Below the pieces are notes generated by a model. It was not told where the DNA came from, did no database searches, and was given only the letters and a program-made list of their open reading frames with translations. The translations under genes were made by a program, and so were the position numbers. Positions 42,811 through 51,382 of a DNA stretch of 64,000 bases are shown one piece after another. Numbering within the stretch: position 1 is the first letter of the stretch; every line of letters begins with the position of its first letter. Source of the DNA: Kitasatospora purpeofusca (GTDB lineage: Bacteria > Actinomycetota > Actinomycetes > Streptomycetales > Streptomycetaceae); contig NZ_JODS01000014.1 in the NCBI RefSeq assembly GCF_000718025.1, forward strand, positions 200,384 to 264,383, given 5' to 3'.

Positions 42811-43450
42811 ACTCCGTTCTCCTTGTTGCACCGTACGGAATCGACCGGCACACCCGGAGAGTGCGCTTCTCGGGAAATCCGCGCAGCAGAGTTCGGAAAT
42901 CCTGTGGACAAATCGGGCCTGTGGAAAACCGCTGTCGCCCGCAGGGGTGAATTTCAGCCTTTGTACGACCGCCGCACCATCGCTCTGCGGGGCCATGACA
43001 ACAAACCGGAGGCCGACACCCGGCCCCGGACACCCCCAGGGGTGGCCGTGCCGACCGTCCGCGCACGTCATCCGACCGAAGGAACCCGAATACGGCCCCC
43101 CACCCGCGTCGATGCCGCCCCCGGCCGCGGCGCTTTCTCCGTGCCGAATCCATAACGGGTGGGCAGACAGCCCCGTAACGAGTGCACAACGTCCGGCGCC
43201 GAAGACCGCCAGACCGCTGCACGCACGGCGTTCACCTGCGATTATCGGACCGCTCCACCTAGGCCGACACACCAACGGCGGTGTCGTAACACCCGGCCGA
43301 GGAACGGGGCACCCTTATCCTGTCCCCTGACAGGGCAGGGACCCGCCACCCCCCACACCCCATCCTCAGGTACGGGGACGGACAGCGGGCGCCGCGCGCC
43401 CACCGCCCGATCCCGGCAACGGTCACGCCCTCCCGGGCGCCGCCCGTCCC
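42811..43450. other. 640-base non-coding region with DnaA-box-like sites
   Basis: No convincing gene lies between ssb and tRNA-Arg. TGTGGACAA at 42903-42911 is a perfect inverse of the streptomycete DnaA box TTGTCCACA, and TGTGGAAAA at 42920-42928 is a weaker version nine bases on. CTATCCACA at 42148-42156, on the other side of ssb, is a third near match. The rest contains GC-rich sequence and short C-tracts; I see nothing else definite. Confidence 0.45.
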
Positions 43451-43526
43451 GCCCCCATAGCTCAGCGGATAGAGCACCCGCCTTCTAAGCGGTAGGTCGC
43501 AGGTTCGAATCCTGCTGGGGGCGCCA
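43451..43526 (+). tRNA. tRNA-Arg (anticodon TCT)
   Basis: A 73-nt tRNA (43451-43523) with acceptor GCCCCCA/TGGGGGC and discriminator G, D-arm GCTCAGCGGATAGAGC, anticodon loop CTTCTAA (TCT) and T-arm GCAGGTTCGAATCCTGC, followed by an encoded CCA at 43524-43526. It reads AGA, a rare codon in this GC-rich genome. No gene is seen in the 299 bases downstream. Confidence 0.95.
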
Positions 43527-43825
43527 CACACCTCGCGACGCCGTCCCGCCGGGCAGTTCGCGTATTACCCGTACCGGTCAATTGCGGACGCCCCGCCGAG
43601 CGACCGACCGCCCTTCGGCACCCAGCGCGCATAACCCGTGACCATGCGTGTCATGCACTCTCCGAAAAGTCCCCGCCGGGGAATTCCGGTGCCGTAAACA
43701 CCCGCGCCGAACAGCGGCCGGCGCCGGCACCGAACACCCGCCGCCACCGGCCCCGAAGATCCGCAGGCACGGCCCCGGGGATCCGGCCGCACCGACGCCG
43801 GGGACCCGCCTCCGGCGGTCCGCCG

Positions 43826-44440
43826 TCAGACCGCGGCCAGTCCCGCCAGATAGGCGTCCAGCAGTTCCACCTGCCGCTCCGCCGGGAACTCCCCCGGCGC
43901 GAACAATGCCTGCACCACCAGCCCCAGCACGAAGCTCAGCGCACCCGCCGCGAGCCCGTCCGCCGCGGGCCCGGCCGGGAGCTCCCCCAGCCGCTGCGCG
44001 TCCGCCACGCACTCCGCCAGCACCCGCCGCGAGCGCGCGTACCGTGCCGCGTGCGCCTCCGCCAGCTCCGGATCGGCCAGCGCCACGTCCCAGGAACCGA
44101 CCCAGATCCGGTTGCCCGCCCGTCCCGGCCCGTCCAGCGGCAGGATGTCCAGCAGCGCCGCCCGCAGCCGGGCCAGCCCCGCCGGCGGCGGCGGCCCCCC
44201 GTCCGCCGGCACCAACCGCCGCGGCCGCTCCTGCGAGCGCCGGTCCAGCAGCTCCAGCGCATGCGCGAGCAGTGCCTTCTTGCTGGGGAAGTAGTGCGTC
44301 AGCAGCCCCGTGGTGGCCCCCATCTCGGCGGCCACCGCACGGAGCGTGAGCGCCTCGAAACCCCGGGTGGACAGCACCCGCCACACCGCCTCGGAGACTT
44401 CGGTCCGGCGGGCTTCGTGATCTCCACGGGCGGGCGTCAT
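43826..44440 (-). CDS. TetR-family regulator
   Basis: The 204-residue protein has a TetR HTH at about residues 14-60 (VSEAVWRVLSTRGFEALTLR, MGATTGLLTHYFPSKKALLA) and a helical ligand domain of the TetR_C_6/BetI-like kind (NRIWVGSWDVALADPELAEA). It is divergent from the GNAT gene at 44518, with a near-perfect 20-bp palindrome in the 77-base gap, so autoregulation and control of the acetyltransferase are likely. The ATG at 44440 lacks a clear ribosome site, which suggests a short or leaderless transcript. Confidence 0.85.
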   Translation of the reverse strand: MTPARGDHEARRTEVSEAVWRVLSTRGFEALTLRAVAAEMGATTGLLTHYFPSKKALLAHALELLDRRSQERPRRLVPADGGPPPPAGLARLRAALLDILPLDGPGRAGNRIWVGSWDVALADPELAEAHAARYARSRRVLAECVADAQRLGELPAGPAADGLAAGALSFVLGLVVQALFAPGEFPAERQVELLDAYLAGLAAV

Positions 44441-44452
44441 GGGGTTATCTTA

Positions 44453-44472
44453 CGTACCAAACGTTTGTTACG
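44453..44472. promoter_or_regulatory. TetR-type operator palindrome
   Basis: CGTACCAAACGTTTGTTACG is palindromic at 18 of 20 positions, with a perfect core CAAACGTTTG (44458-44467). It lies 12 bases before the TetR start and 45 before the GNAT start. Confidence 0.65.
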
Positions 44473-44517
44473 CATGACGGACCGATCCGACCGACCCCCG
44501 TTGCGAAAGGCACGCCC

Positions 44518-45078
44518 ATGTTCGCCGTCCCCCTCTCCGAGAACGCCGAGCTCCGCCCGCTGGAGCCGTGGCAGGCACCCGAGTACCTGGAGCACATCGA
44601 GCGCGGCCGCGCCCACATCGACGCCTGGATCAACTGGGCCGGTCTGGCCACCGACCTCGACTCGGCCCGCACCGTCCTCCAGAACTACGCCGACCGGCAG
44701 GCCGCCGACACCGCCCGGCTGTACGGGATCTGGCTGGACGGCACGCTGGTCGGCGGCGTGATGTTCGTCCGGTTCGACGCCAAGGGCGGCACCTGCGAGA
44801 TCGGGGTCTGGACCGAGCCCGCCGCCCAGGGCCGGGGCCTGGTGAGCTCCGCCGTCCGGCACCTGATCGACTACGCCTTCACCGTCCGCGGCATGCACCG
44901 GATCGAGTGGCACAACCGGCCGGACAACCTCCGCAGCCGGGCGGTCGCCCAGCGGATGGGCTTCACCCTGGAGGGCGTGCTGCGCGAGAGCTACCTGCAC
45001 GCCGGAGTCCACCAGGACGGCGAGGTCTGGTCCCTGCTCACCCACGAGTGGAAGCCCCAGGGCACCCCCACCGCCTGA
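44518..45078 (+). CDS. GNAT-family N-acetyltransferase (RimJ/RimL type)
   Basis: The 186-residue protein matches the RimJ/RimL branch: ELRPLEPWQAPEYLEHIERG at the start, TCEIGVWTEPAAQGRGLVSS with acetyl-CoA loop QGRGL, and IEWHNRPDNLRSRAVAQRMG, FTLEGVLRE near the end. Such enzymes acetylate ribosomal protein N-termini or small amines; this member's substrate is unknown. GAAAGG lies seven bases upstream of the ATG. Its divergent TetR neighbour suggests induction by a small molecule, which would fit a detoxifying acetyltransferase. Confidence 0.88.
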   Translation: MFAVPLSENAELRPLEPWQAPEYLEHIERGRAHIDAWINWAGLATDLDSARTVLQNYADRQAADTARLYGIWLDGTLVGGVMFVRFDAKGGTCEIGVWTEPAAQGRGLVSSAVRHLIDYAFTVRGMHRIEWHNRPDNLRSRAVAQRMGFTLEGVLRESYLHAGVHQDGEVWSLLTHEWKPQGTPTA

Positions 45079-45122
45079 ACCGGTACCCGGCGGCCGAACC
45101 GGGCCCGCAACGGCGGAAACAC

Positions 45123-45162
45123 GGCGCGGGGCCCGGTGGGCGACTCCACCGGACCCCGCGCC
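45123..45162. terminator. bidirectional terminator
   Basis: 17-bp arms (45123-45139 and 45146-45162) with one mismatch and a 6-nt loop, between the convergent GNAT and MFS genes. Confidence 0.75.
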
Positions 45163-45174
45163 GCGCGTCCGCGC

Positions 45175-46740
45175 TCAGACGGCCCGGACCTGCTCCCGCT
45201 CCCCGTGCTCCGCCGCCGCCGGCCGCAGCCGCAGCGCCAGCAGCAGGACCAGCGCCATCACGCCGGCCGCCGAGAGGAAGACCGTGTCCACCGCGTCCAC
45301 GAAGCCCGCCACCGCGTGCTCCCGGGCCGCGCCGGTCAGCCGGCCGACCGCGCCCAGCGGCACACCGGGCTCGTTCGCGGTGAACGCCCGGGCCAGCACG
45401 GTGCCGAAGACGGCCGCCCCCAGCGCGCTGCCCAGGGTCTGGAAGAACCGGACGCCGGTGGTGGCCACCCCCAGCTGGTGCGCCGGGGCGGCGCGCTGGA
45501 CCACCGAGATCAGGTGTCCGATCAGCTGGCCCAGCCCCGCGCCGAGCAGCAGCAGTTCGGCCCGGACCAGCCACAGCGACGTCCCCGGCCCGCTCAGCCC
45601 GAGCAGCAGCAGCGCGGCGGCGGAGCAGAGGGCACCCGAGGCCAGCACGGCGCGGACCGACACCCCCCGGGCCTCCAGCCGGTTGACCACCAGGCCGATC
45701 GCGGTCATCCCGACCGCCATCGGGATCAGGTAGAGGCCGGCCGAGGTCGCGGCGACGCCCCGGGCGACCTGGAGGTAGAGCATCACGTACATGATCGCGC
45801 CCATCATCCCCATGCCGACCAGGCCCTGCAGCGCGAACCCGATCCGGATCTCGGGGATCCGGAACAGCGAGAGCGGCAGCACGGGGTCGGGTGCGGTCGC
45901 CTGGCGGCGGAGGAAGAGCACGAACGCCAGCACGGTGGCCGCGGCCAGGCCGAGCAGTTGCGGGGAGGTCCAGCCGTAGGTCCGGCCGCCCCACTCGGTG
46001 ATCAGCAGCAGGCCGGTGGCGAAGGCCGCGGCCAGGGTCGCGCCGAGGAAGTCCAGCCCGCGCCGACCGGTCCCGGCGGGCAGCCGCAGCAGCAGCACGG
46101 CCCCGGCCAGGACGGCCAGGCCGATCGGCAGGTTGACGTAGAAGATCCAGCGCCAGCTCAGGTGGTCCGCGAGCAGCCCGCCGATCAGCGGGCCGACGGC
46201 CATGCCGCCGCCGGCGACGATCCCGCCCATGCCGCCCCCGCCGCCCCCGTCCTCGTCCGGGTCCTTCAGCTGGGCCATCACCACCATGGTCACGCTCATC
46301 AGCCCGCCCCCGCCGATGCCCTGGACCGCCCGGAAGGCGATGAGCTGCTCCATCGAGCCGGCCGTCCCGCAGAGCGCCGAGCCGACCAGGAAGGTGCCGA
46401 CCGCGCCGATCAGCACCCGCTTCGCCCCGAAGACGTCGCAGAGCTTGCCGTAGAGCGGCAGCAGCGCGGTGGCGGCCAGGGCGAAGGCGCTGACCAGCCA
46501 GGGCAGTCGGTCGACGCCGTGGACCGGGTCGAGGTCGCGGACGATCGGCACGGTGGCCGCCGACACGATGTTCATGTCGAGCACCGCCAGCACGATCGTG
46601 ACCAGGCAGAGCAGCATGCCCAGCTTGCGCCGGGGTTCGGTCATCAGCGCCGCCGCGGGCGCGGTCGGCCCGGGAGCGGTCGGCACCGGTGCGGTCGGCG
46701 GTTCGGTCGCCGGAGCGATCGGCGGTGTCGTCACGGCCAT
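45175..46740 (-). CDS. DHA2-family MFS drug efflux transporter
   Basis: The 521-residue transporter has 14 predicted spans, after a cytoplasmic Pro/Ala/Thr-rich N-terminus of about 32 residues. Motifs include LDMNIVSAATVPIVRDLD (motif D1), LPLYGKLCDVFGAKRVL (motif A) and IAFRAVQGIGGGGLMSVTMV, then AVGPLIGGLLADHLSWRWIF (motif C), typical of EmrB/QacA pumps. A glycine-rich loop (DEDGGGGGGMGG) follows span 5. The divergent TetR gene with a dyad between indicates a substrate-inducible pump. Substrate unknown; proton antiport is expected from the family. Confidence 0.9.
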   Translation of the reverse strand: MAVTTPPIAPATEPPTAPVPTAPGPTAPAAALMTEPRRKLGMLLCLVTIVLAVLDMNIVSAATVPIVRDLDPVHGVDRLPWLVSAFALAATALLPLYGKLCDVFGAKRVLIGAVGTFLVGSALCGTAGSMEQLIAFRAVQGIGGGGLMSVTMVVMAQLKDPDEDGGGGGGMGGIVAGGGMAVGPLIGGLLADHLSWRWIFYVNLPIGLAVLAGAVLLLRLPAGTGRRGLDFLGATLAAAFATGLLLITEWGGRTYGWTSPQLLGLAAATVLAFVLFLRRQATAPDPVLPLSLFRIPEIRIGFALQGLVGMGMMGAIMYVMLYLQVARGVAATSAGLYLIPMAVGMTAIGLVVNRLEARGVSVRAVLASGALCSAAALLLLGLSGPGTSLWLVRAELLLLGAGLGQLIGHLISVVQRAAPAHQLGVATTGVRFFQTLGSALGAAVFGTVLARAFTANEPGVPLGAVGRLTGAAREHAVAGFVDAVDTVFLSAAGVMALVLLLALRLRPAAAEHGEREQVRAV

Positions 46741-46836
46741 CGGAAGTCCCCCCTGGGATCGCGGAGTTCGGGCGTCGGGACGCCCTGCGCCGAACCGGTT
46801 CGGCCCGGCGGCGCGGCACCACCATGGCAGTCTTTT

Positions 46837-46849
46837 TTGACTCGGTCAA
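46837..46849. promoter_or_regulatory. dyad in the MFS/TetR divergon
   Basis: TTGAC-TCG-GTCAA has perfect 5-bp arms and includes a consensus-like -35 hexamer (TTGACT). It lies between the divergent starts, 97 bases from the MFS gene and 43 from the TetR gene, and is a likely repressor site. Confidence 0.5.
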
Positions 46850-46891
46850 TTCTTCAGCCCGGTACATCTTTGATCCTGGTACAGTCATTCC

Positions 46892-47596
46892 ATGACGAGA
46901 ATCGCGATCGGGACCGACGGAACCGGGGCCGACGGGAGCGGGGCCGGCGAGGCCGGACTGGGCCTGCGGGAGCGCAAGAAGCGGCAGACCGCGATCCGGA
47001 TCTGGCGGACCGCCATCGCCCTGTTCGCCGAACGCGGCTTCGACGAGGTCTCGGTGGCCGAGATCGCCGCCGCCGCCGAGGTGTCCAAGATGACCGTCTT
47101 CAACTACTTCGCGACCAAGGAGGACCTCGTCCTCGGGCCGATGGAGCAGCACATCGACGAGCCCGCCCGGGTGGTGCGCGAGGCGGCCCCGGACGTCCCG
47201 GCGGTCGCCGCCCTGCACACCCACTACGTCGCCGCGCTCGCCGCGTTCGACCCGGCGACCGGCCTGAGCGACCAGCCCGAGGTGACCGACGTGGTCCGGC
47301 TGATCCACCGCACCCCGGTGCTGGCGCTGCGGGCGTACGCGGGTTTCGACGCGGGCGCCCGGGCGGCGCTCACCGCCGAACTGCTCGCCCGGGACCCGGA
47401 GCACGACCCGCTGACCGCCCGGGTCGCCGCCGCCCAGCTGCTCGGCACCCGGCTGACCCTGACGGAGGAGAACCAGCGCCGGATGATGGCCGGCGACCGG
47501 GCGGCGGACGTCCTGCCCGAGGCCCTGGCCGCCGCCGACCGGGCCTTCGCCCTGGCCGGGCAGGGGCTCGGCGGCTACGGCGCCACCCGGTCCTGA
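46892..47596 (+). CDS. TetR-family regulator of the MFS pump
   Basis: The 234-residue protein has a Gly-rich N-terminal extension, then a TetR HTH (RTAIALFAERGFDEVSVAEI, AEVSKMTVFNYFATKEDLVL) at about residues 32-85. A helical ligand domain follows with the MftR-like pattern RIWRTAIALF/RAFALAGQGL. It is divergent from the DHA2 pump and probably represses it. The first residues may be overextended, since the LGLRERKKRQTA segment is the usual family beginning, but the ATG at 46892 is the clearest start. The crotonase gene follows after 71 bases. Confidence 0.87.
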   Translation: MTRIAIGTDGTGADGSGAGEAGLGLRERKKRQTAIRIWRTAIALFAERGFDEVSVAEIAAAAEVSKMTVFNYFATKEDLVLGPMEQHIDEPARVVREAAPDVPAVAALHTHYVAALAAFDPATGLSDQPEVTDVVRLIHRTPVLALRAYAGFDAGARAALTAELLARDPEHDPLTARVAAAQLLGTRLTLTEENQRRMMAGDRAADVLPEALAAADRAFALAGQGLGGYGATRS

Positions 47597-47667
47597 GCCA
47601 CGCCGCCGGACTCCGGGGGACCGGACTCTGGGAGAGTGGCCGCACCCACACCCTCCCGGAGGTGCCC

Positions 47668-48480
47668 ATGGCCACCCGGCCGCTGCTGACGCGCGACCGC
47701 GCCCCGCTGCCCACCGAGACCGAGGGCCTCAACGCCCACGTCGGCGAGGACGGCGTCGCGGTGCTGGAGTTCGACCGCCCGCACCGGCGCAACGCCGTCA
47801 CGCTGGCGATCTGGCAGGCCCTGCCGCAGGTGCTCAAGCGGCTGGCCGAGGAGCCGGGCGTGCGCGCGCTGCTGGTCACCGGCGCGGGCGGCACCTTCAG
47901 CGCCGGCGCCGACATCGACGAACTGGCCGCGGTCTACGGCGATCCGGACCGCGCCGACGCCTACCACGCGGTCAACGTCGCCGCCGAGGAGGCGCTGGCG
48001 GCGTTCCCGCACCCGACCCTCGCCGTGGTGCACGGCGCCTGCGTCGGCGGCGGCTGCCAGCTGGCGGTCGCCTGCGACCTGCGCTTCGTCGCCGAGGACG
48101 CCCGGCTCGGCATCACCCCGGCCAAGCTGGGCGTGGTCTACCCGGCGGTGCCCACCCTGCGGCTGGCCCGGCTGGTGGGCCCGGCCCGCGCCAAGTACCT
48201 GCTGTTCTCGGGCGAGTTGCTGTCCGCGCCGGAGGCGGCCGCGCTCGGGCTGGCCGAGCGTGTCCTGCCGGCCGCCGAACTGGACGCGGTGGCACTGGAG
48301 TTCGCCAGGGTGCTGACCACCCGCTCGCCGCAGACCATCGGCGCGGTCAAGGCCGCGCTGGCGGTGCCGCCGGAGCGGGCGGCCGAGGCCCTGGCGCCCT
48401 GGGAGCGCCGCTCCCGCGAGGCCCCGGACGTCCGCGAGGGCCTCGCCGCCTTCCTCGAACGCCGCCCGCCCCGGTTCTGA
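47668..48480 (+). CDS. crotonase-fold protein lacking hydratase glutamates
   Basis: The 270-residue protein has the enoyl-CoA hydratase/isomerase fold: VLEFDRPHRRNAVTLAIWQA, LLVTGAGGTFSAGADIDELA for the first oxyanion hole, and VHGACVGGGCQLAVACDLRF for the second. Genuine hydratases have Glu in GGCEL and QPEI; here the positions read GGCQL and ITPAKLGVVY, so both catalytic Glu are missing. Another reaction (isomerase, decarboxylase or thioester hydrolysis) is more likely than hydration. GGAGGT precedes the ATG at 47668. It may be co-transcribed with the upstream TetR gene. Confidence 0.8.
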   Translation: MATRPLLTRDRAPLPTETEGLNAHVGEDGVAVLEFDRPHRRNAVTLAIWQALPQVLKRLAEEPGVRALLVTGAGGTFSAGADIDELAAVYGDPDRADAYHAVNVAAEEALAAFPHPTLAVVHGACVGGGCQLAVACDLRFVAEDARLGITPAKLGVVYPAVPTLRLARLVGPARAKYLLFSGELLSAPEAAALGLAERVLPAAELDAVALEFARVLTTRSPQTIGAVKAALAVPPERAAEALAPWERRSREAPDVREGLAAFLERRPPRF

Positions 48481-48589
48481 CCGGCCCGATCGGCGGGTGC
48501 CGGGACAGGAACGGGCCGGAACGGGACCGGTCCGGCGGATACGATCATGCGACCGATCCGCAGCCGAACCCGCCTGGAGCGCCACCGCG

Positions 48590-49192
48590 ATGACCGCCGC
48601 GACGACCACCGACACGCCGCCCGCGACGGCCCGGGCCCGCCGGATCACCGACGGCCTGGAGCCGAAGAACGTCATCGTCGCGATGCTGCTCCTGCTCGGC
48701 GGCCTCCGCTACGGCTGGACCGGCCTCGCCTGGGCGGCGTTCGCGGCCGTGTTCACCGCCGTGGTCCCGACCCTGTTCATCCACTACGGCATGCGCAGGG
48801 GCACCGTCGGCGACCGCCACGTCGGCCACCGGCAGCGGCGGCTGACGCTCTTCCCGCTGATCATGGCCTCGGTCGCGACCGGCCTCGTGGTGATGCTCGC
48901 CGCCGACGCCCCGCGCGACCTGACCGCGACGGTGGTGGCGATGCTCGCCTCGCTGGTCCCGATCCTGGTGATCACCGTCTGGTGGAAGGTCTCCGTGCAC
49001 ACCGCCGTGGCGAGCGGCGCGACGGTCTGCATGGCCGTCGCGCTCTCGCCCTGGTGGCTGCTGCTGTACCCGCTGGTCGCGGCGATCGGCTGGTCCCGGG
49101 TGGTGCTGCGGGACCACACCACCGCGCAGACGGTCGTCGGCACCGTGGTGGGCGCCCTGTCGGCCGGGCTCACCTTCTGGGCCGCCCGCTGA
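48590..49192 (+). CDS. PAP2-like membrane phosphatase
   Basis: The 200-residue membrane protein has five or six spans. Its C-terminal part keeps the PAP2 pattern: WKVSVHTAVASGATVCMAVA (motif KxSxH) and GWSRVVLRDHTTAQTVVG, the SRxxLxxHxxxQ third motif. The first motif, KxxxxxRP, is not obvious, so it may be a divergent or inactive lipid phosphatase. A Thr-rich N-terminus precedes RRITDGLEPKNVIVAMLLLL. The ATG at 48590 follows GGAG at ten bases. It stands between the crotonase and the acyl-CoA dehydrogenase genes with no clear operon. Confidence 0.75.
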   Translation: MTAATTTDTPPATARARRITDGLEPKNVIVAMLLLLGGLRYGWTGLAWAAFAAVFTAVVPTLFIHYGMRRGTVGDRHVGHRQRRLTLFPLIMASVATGLVVMLAADAPRDLTATVVAMLASLVPILVITVWWKVSVHTAVASGATVCMAVALSPWWLLLYPLVAAIGWSRVVLRDHTTAQTVVGTVVGALSAGLTFWAAR

Positions 49193-49244
49193 CCCCCGGC
49201 CCGGCCGCCGGCCGTCAGCGGACCGGCAGCCCGGCCGCCGACGG

Positions 49245-50462
49245 TCAGCGGATCGGCAGCCCCGAGACGGCCCGGGCGATCACCAGCCGCTGGATCTCGC
49301 TGGTGCCCTCGAAGATCGAGTAGATCGCGCTGTCCCGGTGCATCCGCTCGACCGGGTACTCCCGGGTGAAGCCGTTGCCGCCGAGGATCTGCATCGCCTG
49401 CGCGGTGACCCACTTGGCGGTCTCGCCCGCGTAGAGCTTGGACATCGAGCCCTCGGCCGAGGTGAACGGCTGGTTGGTGGCGGCCATCCAGGACGCCCGC
49501 CAGACCAGCAGCCTGGCCGCGTCGATCCGGGTCTTCATGTCGGCCAGCTGGAAGGCGACGCCCTGGTTGTCGATGATCGGGCGGCCGAACTGCACCCGGG
49601 TCTTCGCGTAGTCCAGCGCCACCTCGTAGGCGGCCCGGGCGATCCCGATCGCCTGCGCGCCGACGGCCGGCCGGGAGGCCTCGAAGGTGGCCATGGCGGC
49701 GTTCCGCCCGGACTTGCGCACGCCCTCGCGGGCCCGGGCGAGGCGCTCGTCCAGCTTCTCCTTGCCGCCGAGCAGGCAGTGCCCGGGCAGCCGGACGGAG
49801 TCGAGCACCACCTCGGCGGTGTGCGAGGCCCGGATGCCGTGCTTCTTGAACTTCTGGCCCTGGCTCAGCCCCGGCGTCCCCGGCGGCACCACGAAGGACG
49901 CCTGCCCGCGTGCGCCGAGCGCCGGGTCGACGGTGGCCACCACCACGTGGACGGCGGCGATCCCGCCGTTGGTGGCCCAGGTCTTGGTGCCGTTCAGCAC
50001 CCACTCGTCGGTGGCCTCCTCGTACACGGCGCGGGTGCGCAGCGCGGAGACGTCGGAGCCGGCGTCGGGCTCGGAGGAGCAGAACGCCGCCACCTTGACG
50101 TCGTCCGGGGTGCCGAACATCTGCGGCGCCCAGGTGCCGATCTGCTCGTCCGTGCCGTTGGCGAGGACGGCGACGGCGGCGAGGGTGGTGCCGACGATGG
50201 CCAGGCCGATGCCCGCGTCGCCCCAGAACAGCTCCTCCATGGCGATCGGGATGCCGACGCCGGAGGGGTCGAAGTACTGCTGGGCGTAGAAGTCCAGCGA
50301 GTAGATGCCGAGCTTGGCGGCCTCCTGGATGATCGGCCAGGGAGTCTCCTCGCGCTCGTCCCACTCGGCGGCGGCGGGCCGCACCACGTCGGCGGCGAAG
50401 CCGTGCAGCCAGTCGCGGACGGCGATCTGGTCCGGACCCGGGTCCAGCGAGAAGGTGCTCAT
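49245..50462 (-). CDS. acyl-CoA dehydrogenase
   Basis: The 405-residue flavoenzyme has the full family layout: N-terminal helices (IAVRDWLHGFAADVVRPAAA), VAAFCSSEPDAGSDVSALRT for FAD/substrate contact, WVLNGTKTWATNGGIA, RVQFGRPIIDNQGVAFQLAD and AMQILGGNGFTREYPVERMH. YSIFEGTSEIQRLVIAR carries the Glu-Gly-Thr at the active site. It oxidises acyl-CoA to enoyl-CoA, passing electrons to ETF; chain length is not predictable. It is divergent from a TetR gene with two dyads between, which probably link expression to acyl-CoA levels. Confidence 0.92.
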   Translation of the reverse strand: MSTFSLDPGPDQIAVRDWLHGFAADVVRPAAAEWDEREETPWPIIQEAAKLGIYSLDFYAQQYFDPSGVGIPIAMEELFWGDAGIGLAIVGTTLAAVAVLANGTDEQIGTWAPQMFGTPDDVKVAAFCSSEPDAGSDVSALRTRAVYEEATDEWVLNGTKTWATNGGIAAVHVVVATVDPALGARGQASFVVPPGTPGLSQGQKFKKHGIRASHTAEVVLDSVRLPGHCLLGGKEKLDERLARAREGVRKSGRNAAMATFEASRPAVGAQAIGIARAAYEVALDYAKTRVQFGRPIIDNQGVAFQLADMKTRIDAARLLVWRASWMAATNQPFTSAEGSMSKLYAGETAKWVTAQAMQILGGNGFTREYPVERMHRDSAIYSIFEGTSEIQRLVIARAVSGLPIR

Positions 50463-50500
50463 GAGTGGGTGCCTCCGACGAAAGGTGCGACCGACCAGGG

Positions 50501-50554
50501 TGTTACCACCGGTAACATCGTCGGAGTCTGCTACTGCTTGGTAACCGGTGTCAA
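50501..50554. promoter_or_regulatory. two operator-like dyads in the acyl-CoA dehydrogenase divergon
   Basis: TGTTACC-ACC-GGTAACA (50501-50517) has perfect 7-bp arms. TTGGTAACCGGTGTCAA (50538-50554) is a partial second copy sharing GGTAAC. Both lie between the divergent starts at 50462 and 50598 and suit a TetR dimer. Confidence 0.65.
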
Positions 50555-50597
50555 CGCCGGTGCAGCAACACCCGGCCCGGAAGCGAAGGAACAGCGC

Positions 50598-51254
50598 ATG
50601 GACCCAGAGCCCCGCCGCGAGCAGCTGCTCAACGCCGCCGACCGGGTCGTCCAGCGCGAGGGCCCGGCCGCGAGCATGAACGCCATCGCCGCCGAGGCCG
50701 GCATCACCAAGCCGATCCTCTACCGGCACTTCGGCGACCGGAACGGCCTGATCCGGGCCCTGACCGAGCGCCACACCGGCGGACTGCTGGCCGCCGTCCG
50801 GGCCGCGCTGGCCGAACCGCTGGAACGCCGCGACCGGGTCGAGCACGTCCTCGACACCTACCTGGCCGGGATCGAGTCCCGCCCCCAGGTCTACCGGCTG
50901 CTCACCCACCCCGAACCCGGCGACCCCAGCGGCGCGGGCAACGCGCTCGCCCCGGCCCTCCGGCAGATCGCCGAGGAGATCACCCGGGCCGTCGCCGGGC
51001 AGGTCGACCTCGGCGCCGACCGCGAACTGCTCGCCGAGGTCTGGGGACGGGCGATCACCGGCATGGTGCTGGCGGCCGGCGACTGGTGGCTGGAGTCCCG
51101 GCCCTGCTCGCGCACCCGGATGGTGCAGGCGCTCGCCGACCTGCTCTGGGGGCGGCTCGCCGCCGCCGCCGACCTGCCGACCGCGGCCCTGCCCGCCGGA
51201 CCGGCGCCGACCCCGGCCCCGGCGGCCGAGTTCCCGGACCGCCCCACCGGCTGA
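50598..51254 (+). CDS. TetR-family regulator (fatty-acid type)
   Basis: The 218-residue protein has a TetR HTH (LLNAADRVVQREGPAASMNA, AGITKPILYRHFGDRNGLIR) and a C-terminal helical domain (AEVWGRAITGMVLAAGDWWL), with a Pro/Ala-rich tail. GITKPILYRHF is typical of regulators paired with acyl-CoA dehydrogenases in actinobacteria. GAAGGA lies seven bases before the ATG. The perfect dyad at 50501 is the probable operator for both divergent genes. Confidence 0.87.
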   Translation: MDPEPRREQLLNAADRVVQREGPAASMNAIAAEAGITKPILYRHFGDRNGLIRALTERHTGGLLAAVRAALAEPLERRDRVEHVLDTYLAGIESRPQVYRLLTHPEPGDPSGAGNALAPALRQIAEEITRAVAGQVDLGADRELLAEVWGRAITGMVLAAGDWWLESRPCSRTRMVQALADLLWGRLAAAADLPTAALPAGPAPTPAPAAEFPDRPTG

Positions 51255-51382
51255 CCGGCTGACCTGACGCCAACAGGCTGTACCGGCGGCCGCGTTCCGC
51301 TACGGGTCCGCACCGCTCCCTTGTGCGGCGCGGGCCCGGCGGGCATCATCGGGCCCCACCCCCGCCCACCCCGGAGGTCCCG

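Noticed and set aside
42811..43450. DnaA-box-like cluster considered as the replication origin
   Set aside because: Only two or three sites are present, dnaA and dnaN are not nearby, and streptomycete oriC has many more boxes.
43527..43825. Region downstream of tRNA-Arg considered for an integrated element or small gene
   Set aside because: Only short frames without ribosome sites or motifs; no integrase or repeat of the tRNA 3' end seen.
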